Positions 1 to 6,745 of a stretch of DNA of 14,348 nt are shown in pieces. The translations under genes were made by a program, and so were the position numbers. The stretch spans positions 19,670 through 34,017 of the forward strand of contig JAQVBP010000006.1 in assembly GCA_028690255.1 (NCBI GenBank), in the 5' to 3' direction. Each line of letters opens with the position of its first letter. The stretch's first letter is position 1. Source of the DNA: Methanosarcinaceae archaeon. Its GTDB lineage: Archaea; Halobacteriota; Methanosarcinia; Methanosarcinales; Methanosarcinaceae. The notes below the pieces were generated by a model that was not told where the DNA came from, ran no database searches, and saw nothing but the letters and a program-made list of their open reading frames with translations.

Positions 1-120
1 CAACGGTTTTTCGATGCAGTTCCGGCTTTGAAAATATTTTTAAATTCGTTTTTTTGTATTTGTATTTTTGTATATTTATTTGATTAGTTAGCCAGTTATA
101 TTTAGTGGCAACCATTTATA

Positions 121-260
121 CATATATTTTTATATATTTTTATATATCTTTATATATTTTTATATATCTTTATATATTTTTATATATTTTTATAAATTTT
201 TATAAATTTTTATATATTTTTATATATTTTTATATATTTTTATATATTTGTATATTTGTA
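121..260. repeat. 10-bp AT-rich tandem repeat in the gene-free left end
   Basis: About 13 head-to-tail copies of the decamer TATATATTTT run from 121 to 250, with a few variants (TATATATCTT twice, TATAAATTTT twice), then break down into irregular TATATTTGTATA and TATATATA sequence. The period is exactly 10 bp, so the short T-tracts recur about once per helical turn, which is expected to favour intrinsic curvature and easy melting. The array lies downstream of the symporter gene (stop at 320-322, minus strand). The rest of 1-319 shows no credible gene: an open frame starting at 248 encodes only low-complexity Tyr/Ile sequence followed by symporter antisense. A perfect 12-bp palindrome, CTATAATTATAG, sits at 294-305. 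Confidence 0.9.
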
Positions 261-319
261 TATATATTTATATAGATATATATATATATTCGCCTATAAT
301 TATAGATGCTGTTTTATAT

Positions 320-2248
320 TCAGGCACTGCTCTGGAAGTCCAGAGCAATCCCTTTTTGTTTCAGTATACCCGTAAGCTCCTCGTAGGCCGTAAAAAGCTC
401 TTTTTTCTGGTTGCTCACAGCCTCAACCCTCGGTTCGGCCTTGATCCAGATGTCCCTGTCATTGCTGCCCCGGCAGATGGACACGCAGGCGAGCATGTCC
501 CCCTGGGTAAGCCTGTACATGGAATCCGGGCCGGTAGGAGTTACCCAGGCAGGGTATTTGTGTTTCATTTTTTCAATGATATCGTTCCAGTTGAGGTTTT
601 TGGAGGCCCGGAGGTCAAGCTGAAGATGGGCCCGTTCTCCCGTGACCTTTTCTCTTACGTTTCCAGCGAAAACGCTGTATCGGGGGTCTTTTTCATTGAT
701 TTTTCCTGATTCACTCTTTGAAAGGGCCTTTGCTTCGTCCTCAAAGAAGGGAGCTAGGTTGACCATGCTTGAGGGGCTGGTCATGAGAGACACCCCGAAG
801 AAAGCAATGGCACTCAGACCCATCCCCAGAATAACCCCGTGCCCCATGAGGGCCGGGTGGATGGTTTCGAGATATGGAGGAGCCATCGGGGCCGTCCGGG
901 CAAGGTCCAGCCCCACAAGGGCGATCTGGGTAATTCCCCCGAGGGCCATGGCCGCAAGAGCTCCTTCCCTGGTTGCCCGCTTCCAGTAAAGCCCGCCCAT
1001 GAGGGGGAAGAAGTAGGAAGCACTTATTATGAAGGTTGCTATGTGGATGGCGTCGATGATTCCCTTAATGTAAAAAGTACCCACACAGGCCCCTAACACG
1101 ATTATAAGTACGCTGATCCGGTTTACTGTCAGCATCTCTTTCATGGTAGCGTCCGGTTTAATGTATCTCTGGTAGATATCCCTGGAGATATTGGACCCGC
1201 CGGAGGTTGCGAAGGTATCGGCATTGGACATGGCAGCTGCCGCAAGCCCGATTGCGCTGAGGGATATAAGGAAGGGGGATGTTGCGAAACGTTCGGTGAT
1301 AAAAGTCAATAAAGCGGGTTCGGCAAGTGCCATGCCTGCGGGAAAGCCCAGTGCGGCAATCTCGGGGTATATGGCGTTAAGTGCAATTGCGATCACCGCA
1401 CAGGCTCCGAAGACCACCAGGATCATGACAGCTCCCAGGAGCATTCCGTTTCGTGCAGTCTTTTCATCTCTTGCGGCCCAGACCTTCTGCCAGGGGTCCT
1501 GTTCCGTAATCCAGCCCGGAATAATGGCCAGGATGAAGATAAGGATCATGGGCAGCCCTATTGAGAAGGGGTTCCACCAGTCGGCGGCCACATTTCCGAA
1601 AAGTTCGGAACTGCTTAAAACCACGTTTCCCATCCCTCCGTCACTTACCGCCCCCAGGGTGGCAAAGGCCATTGCGATGGTAAAAAGGGCAAGGATACTG
1701 AACTGGATTATATCGGTCCAGATGACTGCCGAAAGCCCCCCGAGGGTCACGTAAACCGAGACCACAATTGCGATTAAAGCCACGGCGTATATCTTGTCAA
1801 GCCCGTAAAAAATCTGGAGGACAAGAGCAAGCCCCTGGACATCAGCCACGGCAAAAAGCACCATGACAACGGTGATAATCAGCGCTACAGGGAGCCTTAT
1901 CGAACTGCCGTAACGCTGTTCAAGGAGCTCGGGCTGGGTGATTGCGGGCAGGTTCTTGATCTTTTTTACAAGCATCGCTATGAGCAGGAGGGCGATTATG
2001 TTGGGGGCCACAAAACCCCAGATAGAACCCATGCCCTGCAGCATGTAAAACCCGATGACCGCAAGGATCCCACCTGCGGTAATCCAGGATGCTGCGGCCG
2101 AAAAGCCTATCCCGGAAGGCCCGACCTGCCGGCCCGCAAGCCAGAAATCGGTGACCGATTTTTGTTTTTTATTGAAATACCAGCCGATGCCAACAAGGCC
2201 GGCCAAATAGACAGTGAGTAATGCGAGGAATATCTCATAACCATTCAT
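320..2248 (-). CDS. Sodium:solute symporter family (SSS) transporter with a C-terminal soluble extension
   Basis: This 642-residue protein is an integral membrane transporter of the sodium:solute symporter (SSSF) family, expected to use the sodium gradient to import a small solute. The first helix spans about residues 5-25 and is followed by WLAGRQVGPSGIGFSAAASW, a family-typical segment. GGLSAVIWTDIIQ near residue 170 and the SGGSNISRDIYQRYIKP region near residue 350 are also characteristic. About 13 hydrophobic segments can be seen. After the last one (about residue 490) there are roughly 150 residues of charged, soluble sequence, longer than in a minimal family member. The ATG at 2246-2248 is preceded by AGGTG (2256-2260 on the minus strand) at 7-nt spacing. 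The gene stands alone and is divergent from wtpA. The substrate cannot be read from sequence; pantothenate, proline or organic acids are all possible. Family call is sure, substrate unknown. Confidence 0.93.
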   Translation of the reverse strand: MNGYEIFLALLTVYLAGLVGIGWYFNKKQKSVTDFWLAGRQVGPSGIGFSAAASWITAGGILAVIGFYMLQGMGSIWGFVAPNIIALLLIAMLVKKIKNLPAITQPELLEQRYGSSIRLPVALIITVVMVLFAVADVQGLALVLQIFYGLDKIYAVALIAIVVSVYVTLGGLSAVIWTDIIQFSILALFTIAMAFATLGAVSDGGMGNVVLSSSELFGNVAADWWNPFSIGLPMILIFILAIIPGWITEQDPWQKVWAARDEKTARNGMLLGAVMILVVFGACAVIAIALNAIYPEIAALGFPAGMALAEPALLTFITERFATSPFLISLSAIGLAAAAMSNADTFATSGGSNISRDIYQRYIKPDATMKEMLTVNRISVLIIVLGACVGTFYIKGIIDAIHIATFIISASYFFPLMGGLYWKRATREGALAAMALGGITQIALVGLDLARTAPMAPPYLETIHPALMGHGVILGMGLSAIAFFGVSLMTSPSSMVNLAPFFEDEAKALSKSESGKINEKDPRYSVFAGNVREKVTGERAHLQLDLRASKNLNWNDIIEKMKHKYPAWVTPTGPDSMYRLTQGDMLACVSICRGSNDRDIWIKAEPRVEAVSNQKKELFTAYEELTGILKQKGIALDFQSSA

Positions 2249-2270
2249 AAAAAGACACCTTAGAGGATTT

Positions 2271-2302
2271 ATTGGGATTAAAATAAGGATTTATGTCCCA
2301 AT
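2271..2302 (-). promoter_or_regulatory. Candidate promoter and operator of the symporter gene
   Basis: A perfect 7-bp inverted repeat, ATTGGGA (2271-2277) and TCCCAAT (2296-2302), lies 23-54 bp upstream of the symporter start. An A/T-rich TATA-like element on the minus strand (GATAAAAAA, about 2309-2317) would place transcription start near 2286, inside the repeat. It may be a regulator binding site or a leader hairpin. Placement is inference from spacing only. Confidence 0.35.
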
Positions 2303-2388
2303 TGATCATTTTTTATCTAGATTAAGGAATTAACTCAGATTAAAGGGAATAATAAAGAATTAAATAATAATCCTGGCTTTTAAACTTT

Positions 2389-2443
2389 CCTTTATATTAC
2401 CTTTATATTTCCTTTACATTTCCTTTACATTTCCTTTACAATT
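2389..2443. repeat. Five-copy 11-bp tandem repeat (CCTTTAYATTT) in the symporter/wtpA spacer
   Basis: Five contiguous 11-bp units start at 2389, 2400, 2411, 2422 and 2433, reading CCTTTATATTA, CCTTTATATTT, CCTTTACATTT twice, and CCTTTACAATT. The array sits in the 500-bp divergent spacer between the symporter and wtpA, about 310 bp upstream of wtpA. No coding sequence overlaps it. A small hairpin, CGGAT (2462-2466) with ATCCG (2473-2477), follows. Function unknown; it may be slippage-generated or a multi-site protein target. Confidence 0.85.
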
Positions 2444-2593
2444 ACTATTTGAACATATATTCGGATTTTTGCATCCGGCGTCTTCACCAATATTTTTTTT
2501 GATATCTCAAGTCTTTTTTCTTTATTCCCCTATTTAGTCCTTTTTTAATTGGGTTTGTAGTTAGCTTTTCTTGTCTTATAATCAACTTTTTTT

Positions 2594-2603
2594 GTTCATG
2601 AAC
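2594..2603. promoter_or_regulatory. Distal GTTCATGAAC palindrome upstream of wtpA
   Basis: A perfect 10-bp palindrome, GTTCATGAAC, identical to the one at 2734-2743. Both have a T run or TGT on the left and C/G on the right. The two copies are 140 bp apart in the wtpA upstream region, which suggests paired operator sites. Which protein binds is not shown by the sequence; the ModE-like protein encoded at 5975 is the obvious candidate. Confidence 0.4.
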
Positions 2604-2718
2604 CCCTTTCAGTAAGTCTCAATTTTCTATAGAATTATGTGCTTTTTCATTTCAGGTCTTTTCCGGACGGATATATTTAACCCATACAATAAAATATTAA
2701 TTAGTATGTTTCAAAAAC

Positions 2719-2743
2719 TTTATTAACCGTTGTGTTCATGAAC
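2719..2743 (+). promoter_or_regulatory. wtpA TATA box with overlapping palindromic operator candidate
   Basis: TTTATTAA (2719-2726), preceded by an A-run resembling a BRE, is centred about 29 bp before the wtpA ATG (2752). This is the spacing expected for transcription starting at or next to the start codon. No Shine-Dalgarno sequence precedes the ATG, which fits a leaderless or near-leaderless mRNA. The palindrome GTTCATGAAC (2734-2743) lies between the TATA box and the predicted start, and its symmetry extends to 2731-2746 with one mismatched pair. A protein bound there should block RNA polymerase. An alternative upstream TATA (ATATATTTAA, 2671-2680) also exists. Confidence 0.5.
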
Positions 2744-2751
2744 GCATAACT

Positions 2752-3840
2752 ATGACCAGCAGAACACGAATTTTCAGATTAATGGTTATTGCTCTTGTTT
2801 TCGCAATAACGTTTGCCGGGCTCGGATGTATAGGAGGCTCCGATGAAGAAACCCTTTCCGGGGAAGTGGAAAACGGATCAGCCGCTGCCTCCACCGGAGA
2901 AGATACTGTCCTGAAAATCTTCCATGCAGGTAGTCTTGGCGTACCTTTCGAGGAGCTTGAGGCCGAATTTGAAACCCGGCACCCCGGAGTGGACGTCCAG
3001 CGGGAAGCTGAAGGCAGTGCAAAGTGTGTAAGAAAGATCACCGAACTCGGAAAACCGGCCGATATCCTGGCCTCTGCGGATTACTCCCTTATCCCCTCCA
3101 TGATGATGCCGGAGTATGCGGACTGGTATGTGGCCTTTGCCAGGAACAGGATTGTGATTGCTTACACGAACGAAAGCGCTTACAGCGATGAAATCACCGC
3201 GGACAACTGGTACGAAATCCTCAGGAAACCGGACGTAAACTACGGGTTTTCCAACCCCAACGACGACCCCTGCGGCTACCGCACCCAGATGGTAACCCAG
3301 CTTGCCGAAGACTATTATGGAGACGACAAAATCTATGACGACCTTATCCTGAATCTGACAGGCATGAGCGGCACGGAAGAAACCGGAACATACACCGTGC
3401 ATGTCCCCGACTCCGAAGCAATCAACCCCGTTACCTCCAAGATCATGATGAGAAGTAAAGAAGTTGACCTTTCCTCCGCTCTTGAGATAGGGGAAATCGA
3501 CTACTTCTACATCTACCGCAGTGTCGCAGTCCAGCACGGCTTTGAGTTTATAGAACTCCCCGAAGCCATTGACCTCAGTTCCATCGAATACGCGGACAAT
3601 TACGCCCGCGTGCAGGTCGAAAGGGCAAGCGGCCAGGTAACTGTCGGCAGCCCCATCGTTTACGGGATCACCGTCCCCAAAAACGCTGAAAATCCCGAAC
3701 TTGGCATTGAGTTCGTAAAGCTCCTTCTCGGGGAAACCGGCCAGGAAATCTTTACCCGAAACGGGCAGCCTCCGATTGTCCCGGCCCAGGTTGGCGGAAA
3801 AGAAGCAATGCCTGCCGAACTCCAGGCCTTTGTAGAGTAA
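2752..3840 (+). CDS. wtpA: Tungstate/molybdate ABC transporter, substrate-binding lipoprotein
   Basis: This 362-residue extracellular receptor captures tungstate and/or molybdate and delivers it to the WtpB/WtpC importer. Residues 1-25 form a signal peptide, and FAGLGC puts the lipidated cysteine at residue 26, after which a Ser/Glu-rich linker leads into the binding protein. The segment FHAGSLGVPFEELEAEFE (57-74) is the classic ModA/WtpA opening. DDPCGYRT (171-178) and the region GEIDYFYIYRS (247-257) match the parts of archaeal WtpA where structures show Asp and Glu carboxylates completing octahedral metal coordination; D172 and E248 are my candidates. No ribosome binding site is visible before the ATG, in keeping with a leaderless message. 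wtpB follows after 146 bp with a hairpin between. Tungstate versus molybdate preference cannot be decided here. Confidence 0.93.
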   Translation: MTSRTRIFRLMVIALVFAITFAGLGCIGGSDEETLSGEVENGSAAASTGEDTVLKIFHAGSLGVPFEELEAEFETRHPGVDVQREAEGSAKCVRKITELGKPADILASADYSLIPSMMMPEYADWYVAFARNRIVIAYTNESAYSDEITADNWYEILRKPDVNYGFSNPNDDPCGYRTQMVTQLAEDYYGDDKIYDDLILNLTGMSGTEETGTYTVHVPDSEAINPVTSKIMMRSKEVDLSSALEIGEIDYFYIYRSVAVQHGFEFIELPEAIDLSSIEYADNYARVQVERASGQVTVGSPIVYGITVPKNAENPELGIEFVKLLLGETGQEIFTRNGQPPIVPAQVGGKEAMPAELQAFVE

Positions 3841-3865
3841 GTGCCCCGGGACTTGTGAAATAGGC

Positions 3866-3881
3866 GAGGGAAAATTCCCTC
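3866..3881 (+). terminator. Stem-loop between wtpA and wtpB
   Basis: GAGGGA (3866-3871) pairs with TCCCTC (3876-3881) across a 4-nt loop, and A/T-rich sequence (AATATTTAAAAAA) follows. It lies 26 bp after the wtpA stop. It could partly terminate or stabilise the wtpA message, giving more receptor than permease. A TATA-like TTTATAAATA (3950-3959) follows, so wtpB could also be transcribed separately. The pairing is visible; the function is inferred. Confidence 0.45.
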
Positions 3882-3973
3882 CCATTCAATATTTAAAAAA
3901 TGAATGTGATAAATGTACCTGAAAAATCATAATTCTTACAATTGTTAGATTTATAAATACAAAAACGACCACA

Positions 3974-3979
3974 GGAGGG
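3974..3979 (+). promoter_or_regulatory. Strong ribosome binding site that sets an AUU start for wtpB
   Basis: GGAGGG at 3974-3979 is the best Shine-Dalgarno match in this spacer. Seven nucleotides later, in the wtpB frame, is ATT (3987-3989), not ATG, GTG or TTG. The next conventional start, TTG at 4017, has only AAGG two nucleotides before it, which is too close. The frame is open upstream to a TAA at 3954 and contains no ATG or GTG. Confidence 0.6.
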
Positions 3980-3986
3980 TTTTTAT

Positions 3987-4805
3987 ATTAATCAGATAAA
4001 TAAGCGATTCAAGGCTTTGGAACCCCTTAAACCGATTTTTTCCCTCCTGATGCTTCTCCTTTTTCTTTTTATTACCGTAACCCTTGCAAACATGATCATA
4101 GGACAGGTCCTTTCGGATTTTCCGGGGCTTGTGGCCGTCATGCACAACAGGTCGGTCCTGGCCTCCATTTCCCTGTCCCTTTATGCGGGGTTGCTTGCGA
4201 CTCTCTTTGCAATTCTCCTCGGGGTCCCGACCGGTTACATCCTTGCCAGGCATGAATTTCCGGGAAAACGCCTTGTTGAAAGCATTATAGACGTGCCCGT
4301 TGTGGTCCCCCACACGGTTGCAGGAATCGCCCTCCTCACGGTTTTCGGGTCCCAGGGCCTGATAGGAGCCCCTCTGCAAGGTTATATACAGTTCAGGGAC
4401 GCCCTTCCAGGAATCGTGGTAGCCATGCTTTTTGTCTCCCTGCCTTTCCTGACCAATTCGGCCCGGGAAGGTTTTAAGAGTGTGGATCCGAGGCTTGAAA
4501 ATGCGGCCCGGTCCCTCGGGGCCCCTCTCTGGAAGGCCTTTTTCCTGGTGACCCTTCCCCTCTCGGCCCGATACCTCCTTGTAGGAGCCGTCATGACCTG
4601 GGCAAGGGCCATCAGCGAGTTCGGGGCCGTGGTGATGATTGCCTATTACCCCATGATCGGGCCCACCCTTATCTATGACCGCTTTCTTTCCTACGGACTT
4701 TCGGCTTCAAGGCCGATTGCGGTCCTGCTCATCCTTATCACCCTTTCCATCTTCCTGATAATAAGAATCATTTCCGCAGGCTGGAGCATCTATGATAGAG
4801 ATTAA
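3987..4805 (+). CDS. wtpB: Tungstate/molybdate ABC transporter, permease
   Basis: This is the membrane channel subunit of the oxyanion importer. About six hydrophobic segments are visible, starting with FSLLMLLLFLFITVTLANMI. The cytoplasmic coupling loop carries the binding-protein-dependent permease EAA-type motif, here EGFKSVDPRLENAARSLGAP followed by LWKAFFLVTLPL. The start given is ATT at 3987, seven nucleotides after a GGAGGG site, adding ten residues (beginning NQIN after the initiator) before the TTG at 4017 that a standard gene finder would choose; both are in the same frame. From ATT the protein is 272 residues, from TTG 262. The stop overlaps the start of wtpC by 14 bp, so the two are translationally coupled. 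ModB/WtpB identity is firm; the AUU start is my inference. Confidence 0.92.
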   Translation: MNQINKRFKALEPLKPIFSLLMLLLFLFITVTLANMIIGQVLSDFPGLVAVMHNRSVLASISLSLYAGLLATLFAILLGVPTGYILARHEFPGKRLVESIIDVPVVVPHTVAGIALLTVFGSQGLIGAPLQGYIQFRDALPGIVVAMLFVSLPFLTNSAREGFKSVDPRLENAARSLGAPLWKAFFLVTLPLSARYLLVGAVMTWARAISEFGAVVMIAYYPMIGPTLIYDRFLSYGLSASRPIAVLLILITLSIFLIIRIISAGWSIYDRD

Positions 4806-5847
4806 GTCCCTCTCCCGAAAATGGAAGACCTTTGCCCTGGAAAACCTGGACCTGACAGTCCAGGACGGGGAATATTTCGTAATTTTAGGGCCTACAGGAG
4901 CCGGAAAAACCCTTATTCTGGAACTTATCGCAGGCTTTCACAGACCCGATTCCGGAAAAATCCTGATAGACGGCAGAGACGTTACGGACTTTTTCCCGGA
5001 AAAACGGGGCCTGGCCTTTGTCTACCAGAACTACTCCCTCTTTCCGCATATGAGCGTGAAAAAAAACATCGAGTTCGGGATGCGGATGAAAAAGCTCAAA
5101 AAAGCTCCCGAAGAAATCCGGGAAATCACGGACTACCTGAAGATAACCCCCCTGCTGGACCGCTATCCCCTCACCCTCTCCGGAGGGGAACAGCAGCGTG
5201 TGGCCCTTGCGCGGGCTCTTATGACCGACCCGCACATCCTTATGCTTGACGAACCCTTAAGCGCCCTTGACCCCCGGACCCAGGCCAGCGCCAGGGAGAT
5301 GCTTGCCACCCTCCACAAAAAAACAAAACTTACCGTGCTCCACATCACCCACGACCAGACCGAGGCCCGGATCATGGCCGACAGGATAGCCGTGGTAATG
5401 GATGGAAAACTTGTGCAGGTGGGAACTCCGGAAGAGATTTTCGACCGGCCGGTCGATTCCCACGTTGCCGGCTTCGTGGGTTTTGAAAACGTTATCAAGG
5501 GGAAGGTGGTCTCGGAGGATGCCGGAATTCTCAGGCTTGAGGCTGACGGCTTCCTTCTGGAAGCCGCGGCCTTTGCCAGAGTCGGGGAAACGGTATATGC
5601 CTGGCTGAGGCCGGAAAACATAGTTTTAAGTAAAAGCTCCGCTCAACCCGATACCAGTATAAGAAACTCGGTAAAGGGTACGGTGGCCGGAATTCAGGAA
5701 CTCGGAGCGCTTGTGCGGGTGAAGGTGGACTGCGGTTTCATTTTAAACTCCCTGATTACCCGACAGTCGGCAGTTGAGATGGGACTTGCTCCGGGAAGTC
5801 CGGTATTTGCCCAGTTCAAGGTCTCTGCGGTCCATGTGCTCAGGTAA
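4792..5847 (+). CDS. wtpC: Tungstate/molybdate ABC transporter, ATP-binding protein with C-terminal MOP/TOBE domain
   Basis: This 351-residue ATPase powers oxyanion import. The nucleotide-binding domain has Walker A GPTGAGKT (33-40), Q-loop YQNYSLFPH with Q79, signature LSGGEQQ (129-135), Walker B ILMLDEP (149-155) and the switch histidine H187 in ITHDQ. The C-terminal part, about 230-351, is a MOP/TOBE-type regulatory domain. In the Methanosarcina acetivorans ModBC structure that domain binds oxyanion and locks the transporter (trans-inhibition), so similar feedback is likely here. The ATG at 4792 follows GGAG (4783-4786) by 5 nt and overlaps the end of wtpB. A diverged duplicate of its last 33 bp lies immediately after the stop codon (see the repeat at 5812-5887). 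Confidence 0.94.
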   Translation: MIEIKSLSRKWKTFALENLDLTVQDGEYFVILGPTGAGKTLILELIAGFHRPDSGKILIDGRDVTDFFPEKRGLAFVYQNYSLFPHMSVKKNIEFGMRMKKLKKAPEEIREITDYLKITPLLDRYPLTLSGGEQQRVALARALMTDPHILMLDEPLSALDPRTQASAREMLATLHKKTKLTVLHITHDQTEARIMADRIAVVMDGKLVQVGTPEEIFDRPVDSHVAGFVGFENVIKGKVVSEDAGILRLEADGFLLEAAAFARVGETVYAWLRPENIVLSKSSAQPDTSIRNSVKGTVAGIQELGALVRVKVDCGFILNSLITRQSAVEMGLAPGSPVFAQFKVSAVHVLR

Positions 5848-5887
5848 ATTTACCCGGTTCAGGACCTCTGCAATCCACATGCTCAAA
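5812..5887 (+). pseudogene. Diverged duplicate of the wtpC 3' end
   Basis: The last coding bases of wtpC (5812-5844) are repeated at 5855-5887 with 23 of 33 positions identical, and all ten differences are transitions. In its own frame the second copy reads RFRTSAIHMLK, a conservative match to the wtpC terminus QFKVSAVHVLR, and it continues KNNPPVPR to a TAG. The two copies are separated by a perfect palindrome, GGTAAATTTACC (5843-5854), that contains the wtpC stop. This looks like the tail of a second, related transporter ATPase gene left after recombination, or an old tandem duplication. The remnant proper is 5855-5914. Confidence 0.6.
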
Positions 5888-5974
5888 AAAAATAACCCTC
5901 CCGTGCCACGATAGAGGATATATGAGTTTAGACATAGTATTTTTTTCAAAATTATCGGTTAAAGGTGAATCCAT

Positions 5975-6541
5975 TTGAAAACCAAAACCAAGCTCTGGTT
6001 TACGGAAGACGGTAAACCCGTTATGGGGGCCGGAAAAGCCAGTTTGCTCAAAGCCATTGACGAGGAGAAGTCCCTCAGGAAAGCCTGCAAGAAACTCGAT
6101 ATCTCCTATAAACATGCCTGGCTCATGCTGAAAAGGATGAACGAAAGGCTTGGAGAACCTGCCGTTTCAACAGTACGCGGGGGAAAAAACCAGGGGACTT
6201 TTCTTACGGACCTGGGCCGGAAACTCCTTAAGGAATATGAAGTGAGCAAGCAACTCGTAAACGAGGCCATAGGAGACGAGACCGCCTGGGAAAATATAGG
6301 CTTCAAGTTGACCGCCCGGAACCGGCTCTCAGGTAAAGTCCTCGAAGTCGAGAAAGGGGATCGGATCTCGAAGATCACGATTGAAATCGACCCTGCTGTC
6401 CTGACCTCAATCATCACGGAAGAAGCTGTGGATAAACTCAATATAGAACCCGGAGATCAGGTCTATGCCGTAATCAAATCCACGGAAGTAATGATCGCAA
6501 AAGCCGCATCTGAAGAAATCGGGGAAAACGATACTTTTTAA
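5975..6541 (+). CDS. ModE-like oxyanion-responsive transcriptional regulator (wHTH plus one MOP domain)
   Basis: This 188-residue protein is a probable molybdate/tungstate-sensing DNA-binding regulator. Residues about 20-85 resemble the ModE N-terminal winged helix-turn-helix: SLLKAIDEEKSLRKACKKL, then SYKHAWLMLKRMNERLG (44-60), and a wing around RGGKNQGTFLT (68-78). Residues about 111-177 form one MOP domain (LTARNRLSGKVLEVEKGD to EVMIAK). Classical bacterial ModE is near 260 residues with two MOP repeats, so this is a shortened architecture. The start is TTG at 5975, supported by AGGTGA (5963-5968) six nucleotides upstream and by lack of a better codon. The gene lies 127 bp after wtpC on the same strand and probably controls the wtp genes; a TATA-like GGATATATG near 5917-5925 may give it its own promoter. 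T-rich sequence overlaps its stop. Confidence 0.85.
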   Translation: MKTKTKLWFTEDGKPVMGAGKASLLKAIDEEKSLRKACKKLDISYKHAWLMLKRMNERLGEPAVSTVRGGKNQGTFLTDLGRKLLKEYEVSKQLVNEAIGDETAWENIGFKLTARNRLSGKVLEVEKGDRISKITIEIDPAVLTSIITEEAVDKLNIEPGDQVYAVIKSTEVMIAKAASEEIGENDTF

Positions 6542-6552
6542 TTTTATTGAAA

Positions 6553-6578
6553 GGGTATCGAACCCCTGAATTAAAAAA
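6553..6578. terminator. Termination signals between the regulator gene and the efflux operon
   Basis: The regulator gene ends in CTTTTTAATTTTATT, a U-tract typical of archaeal termination on the plus strand. A small hairpin, GGGT (6553-6556) with ACCC (6562-6565), follows. An A6 run at 6573-6578 reads as U6 on the minus strand and could stop transcripts leaving the convergent efflux operon. The positions are visible; the function is inferred. Confidence 0.4.
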
Positions 6579-6622
6579 GAAAGGGTAACCATCCATGCCT
6601 GAGGTCTGATTTATTAATGGGA

Positions 6623-6672
6623 GTGCGCGGGGTCGCGAATATCCCGTCCTTTTCAGGAAGGGGCGGCCGCAC
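6623..6672. other. GC-rich foldable segment in the convergent spacer, possible structured RNA
   Basis: In an otherwise AT-rich spacer, this 50-bp GC-rich island can fold as a three-way junction. GTGCG (6623-6627) pairs with CGCAC (6668-6672), enclosing CGGG (6628-6631) with CCCG (6643-6646) and CCTT (6648-6651) with AAGG (6658-6661). The helices stack without gaps at the junction start. No gene or promoter is evident. It could be a small RNA, a processing site or chance. Confidence 0.3.
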
Positions 6673-6745
6673 GCAATTTAACCGAATGGTCGCTTTTTGC
6701 ATTCGCTTCTTTTCGGTTTTCAGCCCGATTTATTATTCAGGCCAC

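Noticed and set aside
248..709. 153-codon plus-strand frame across the decamer repeats and symporter end
   Set aside because: Its start lies in low-complexity TATA repeats and the rest is antisense to the symporter C-terminus.
1191..1754. 187-codon plus-strand frame inside the symporter gene
   Set aside because: Antisense shadow of a clear membrane protein, with composition and no motifs to support it.
2878..3885. 335-codon open frame on the minus strand, antisense to wtpA
   Set aside because: It mirrors a well-supported lipoprotein gene, has no ribosome binding site or recognisable domain, and its openness follows from the codon use of the real gene.
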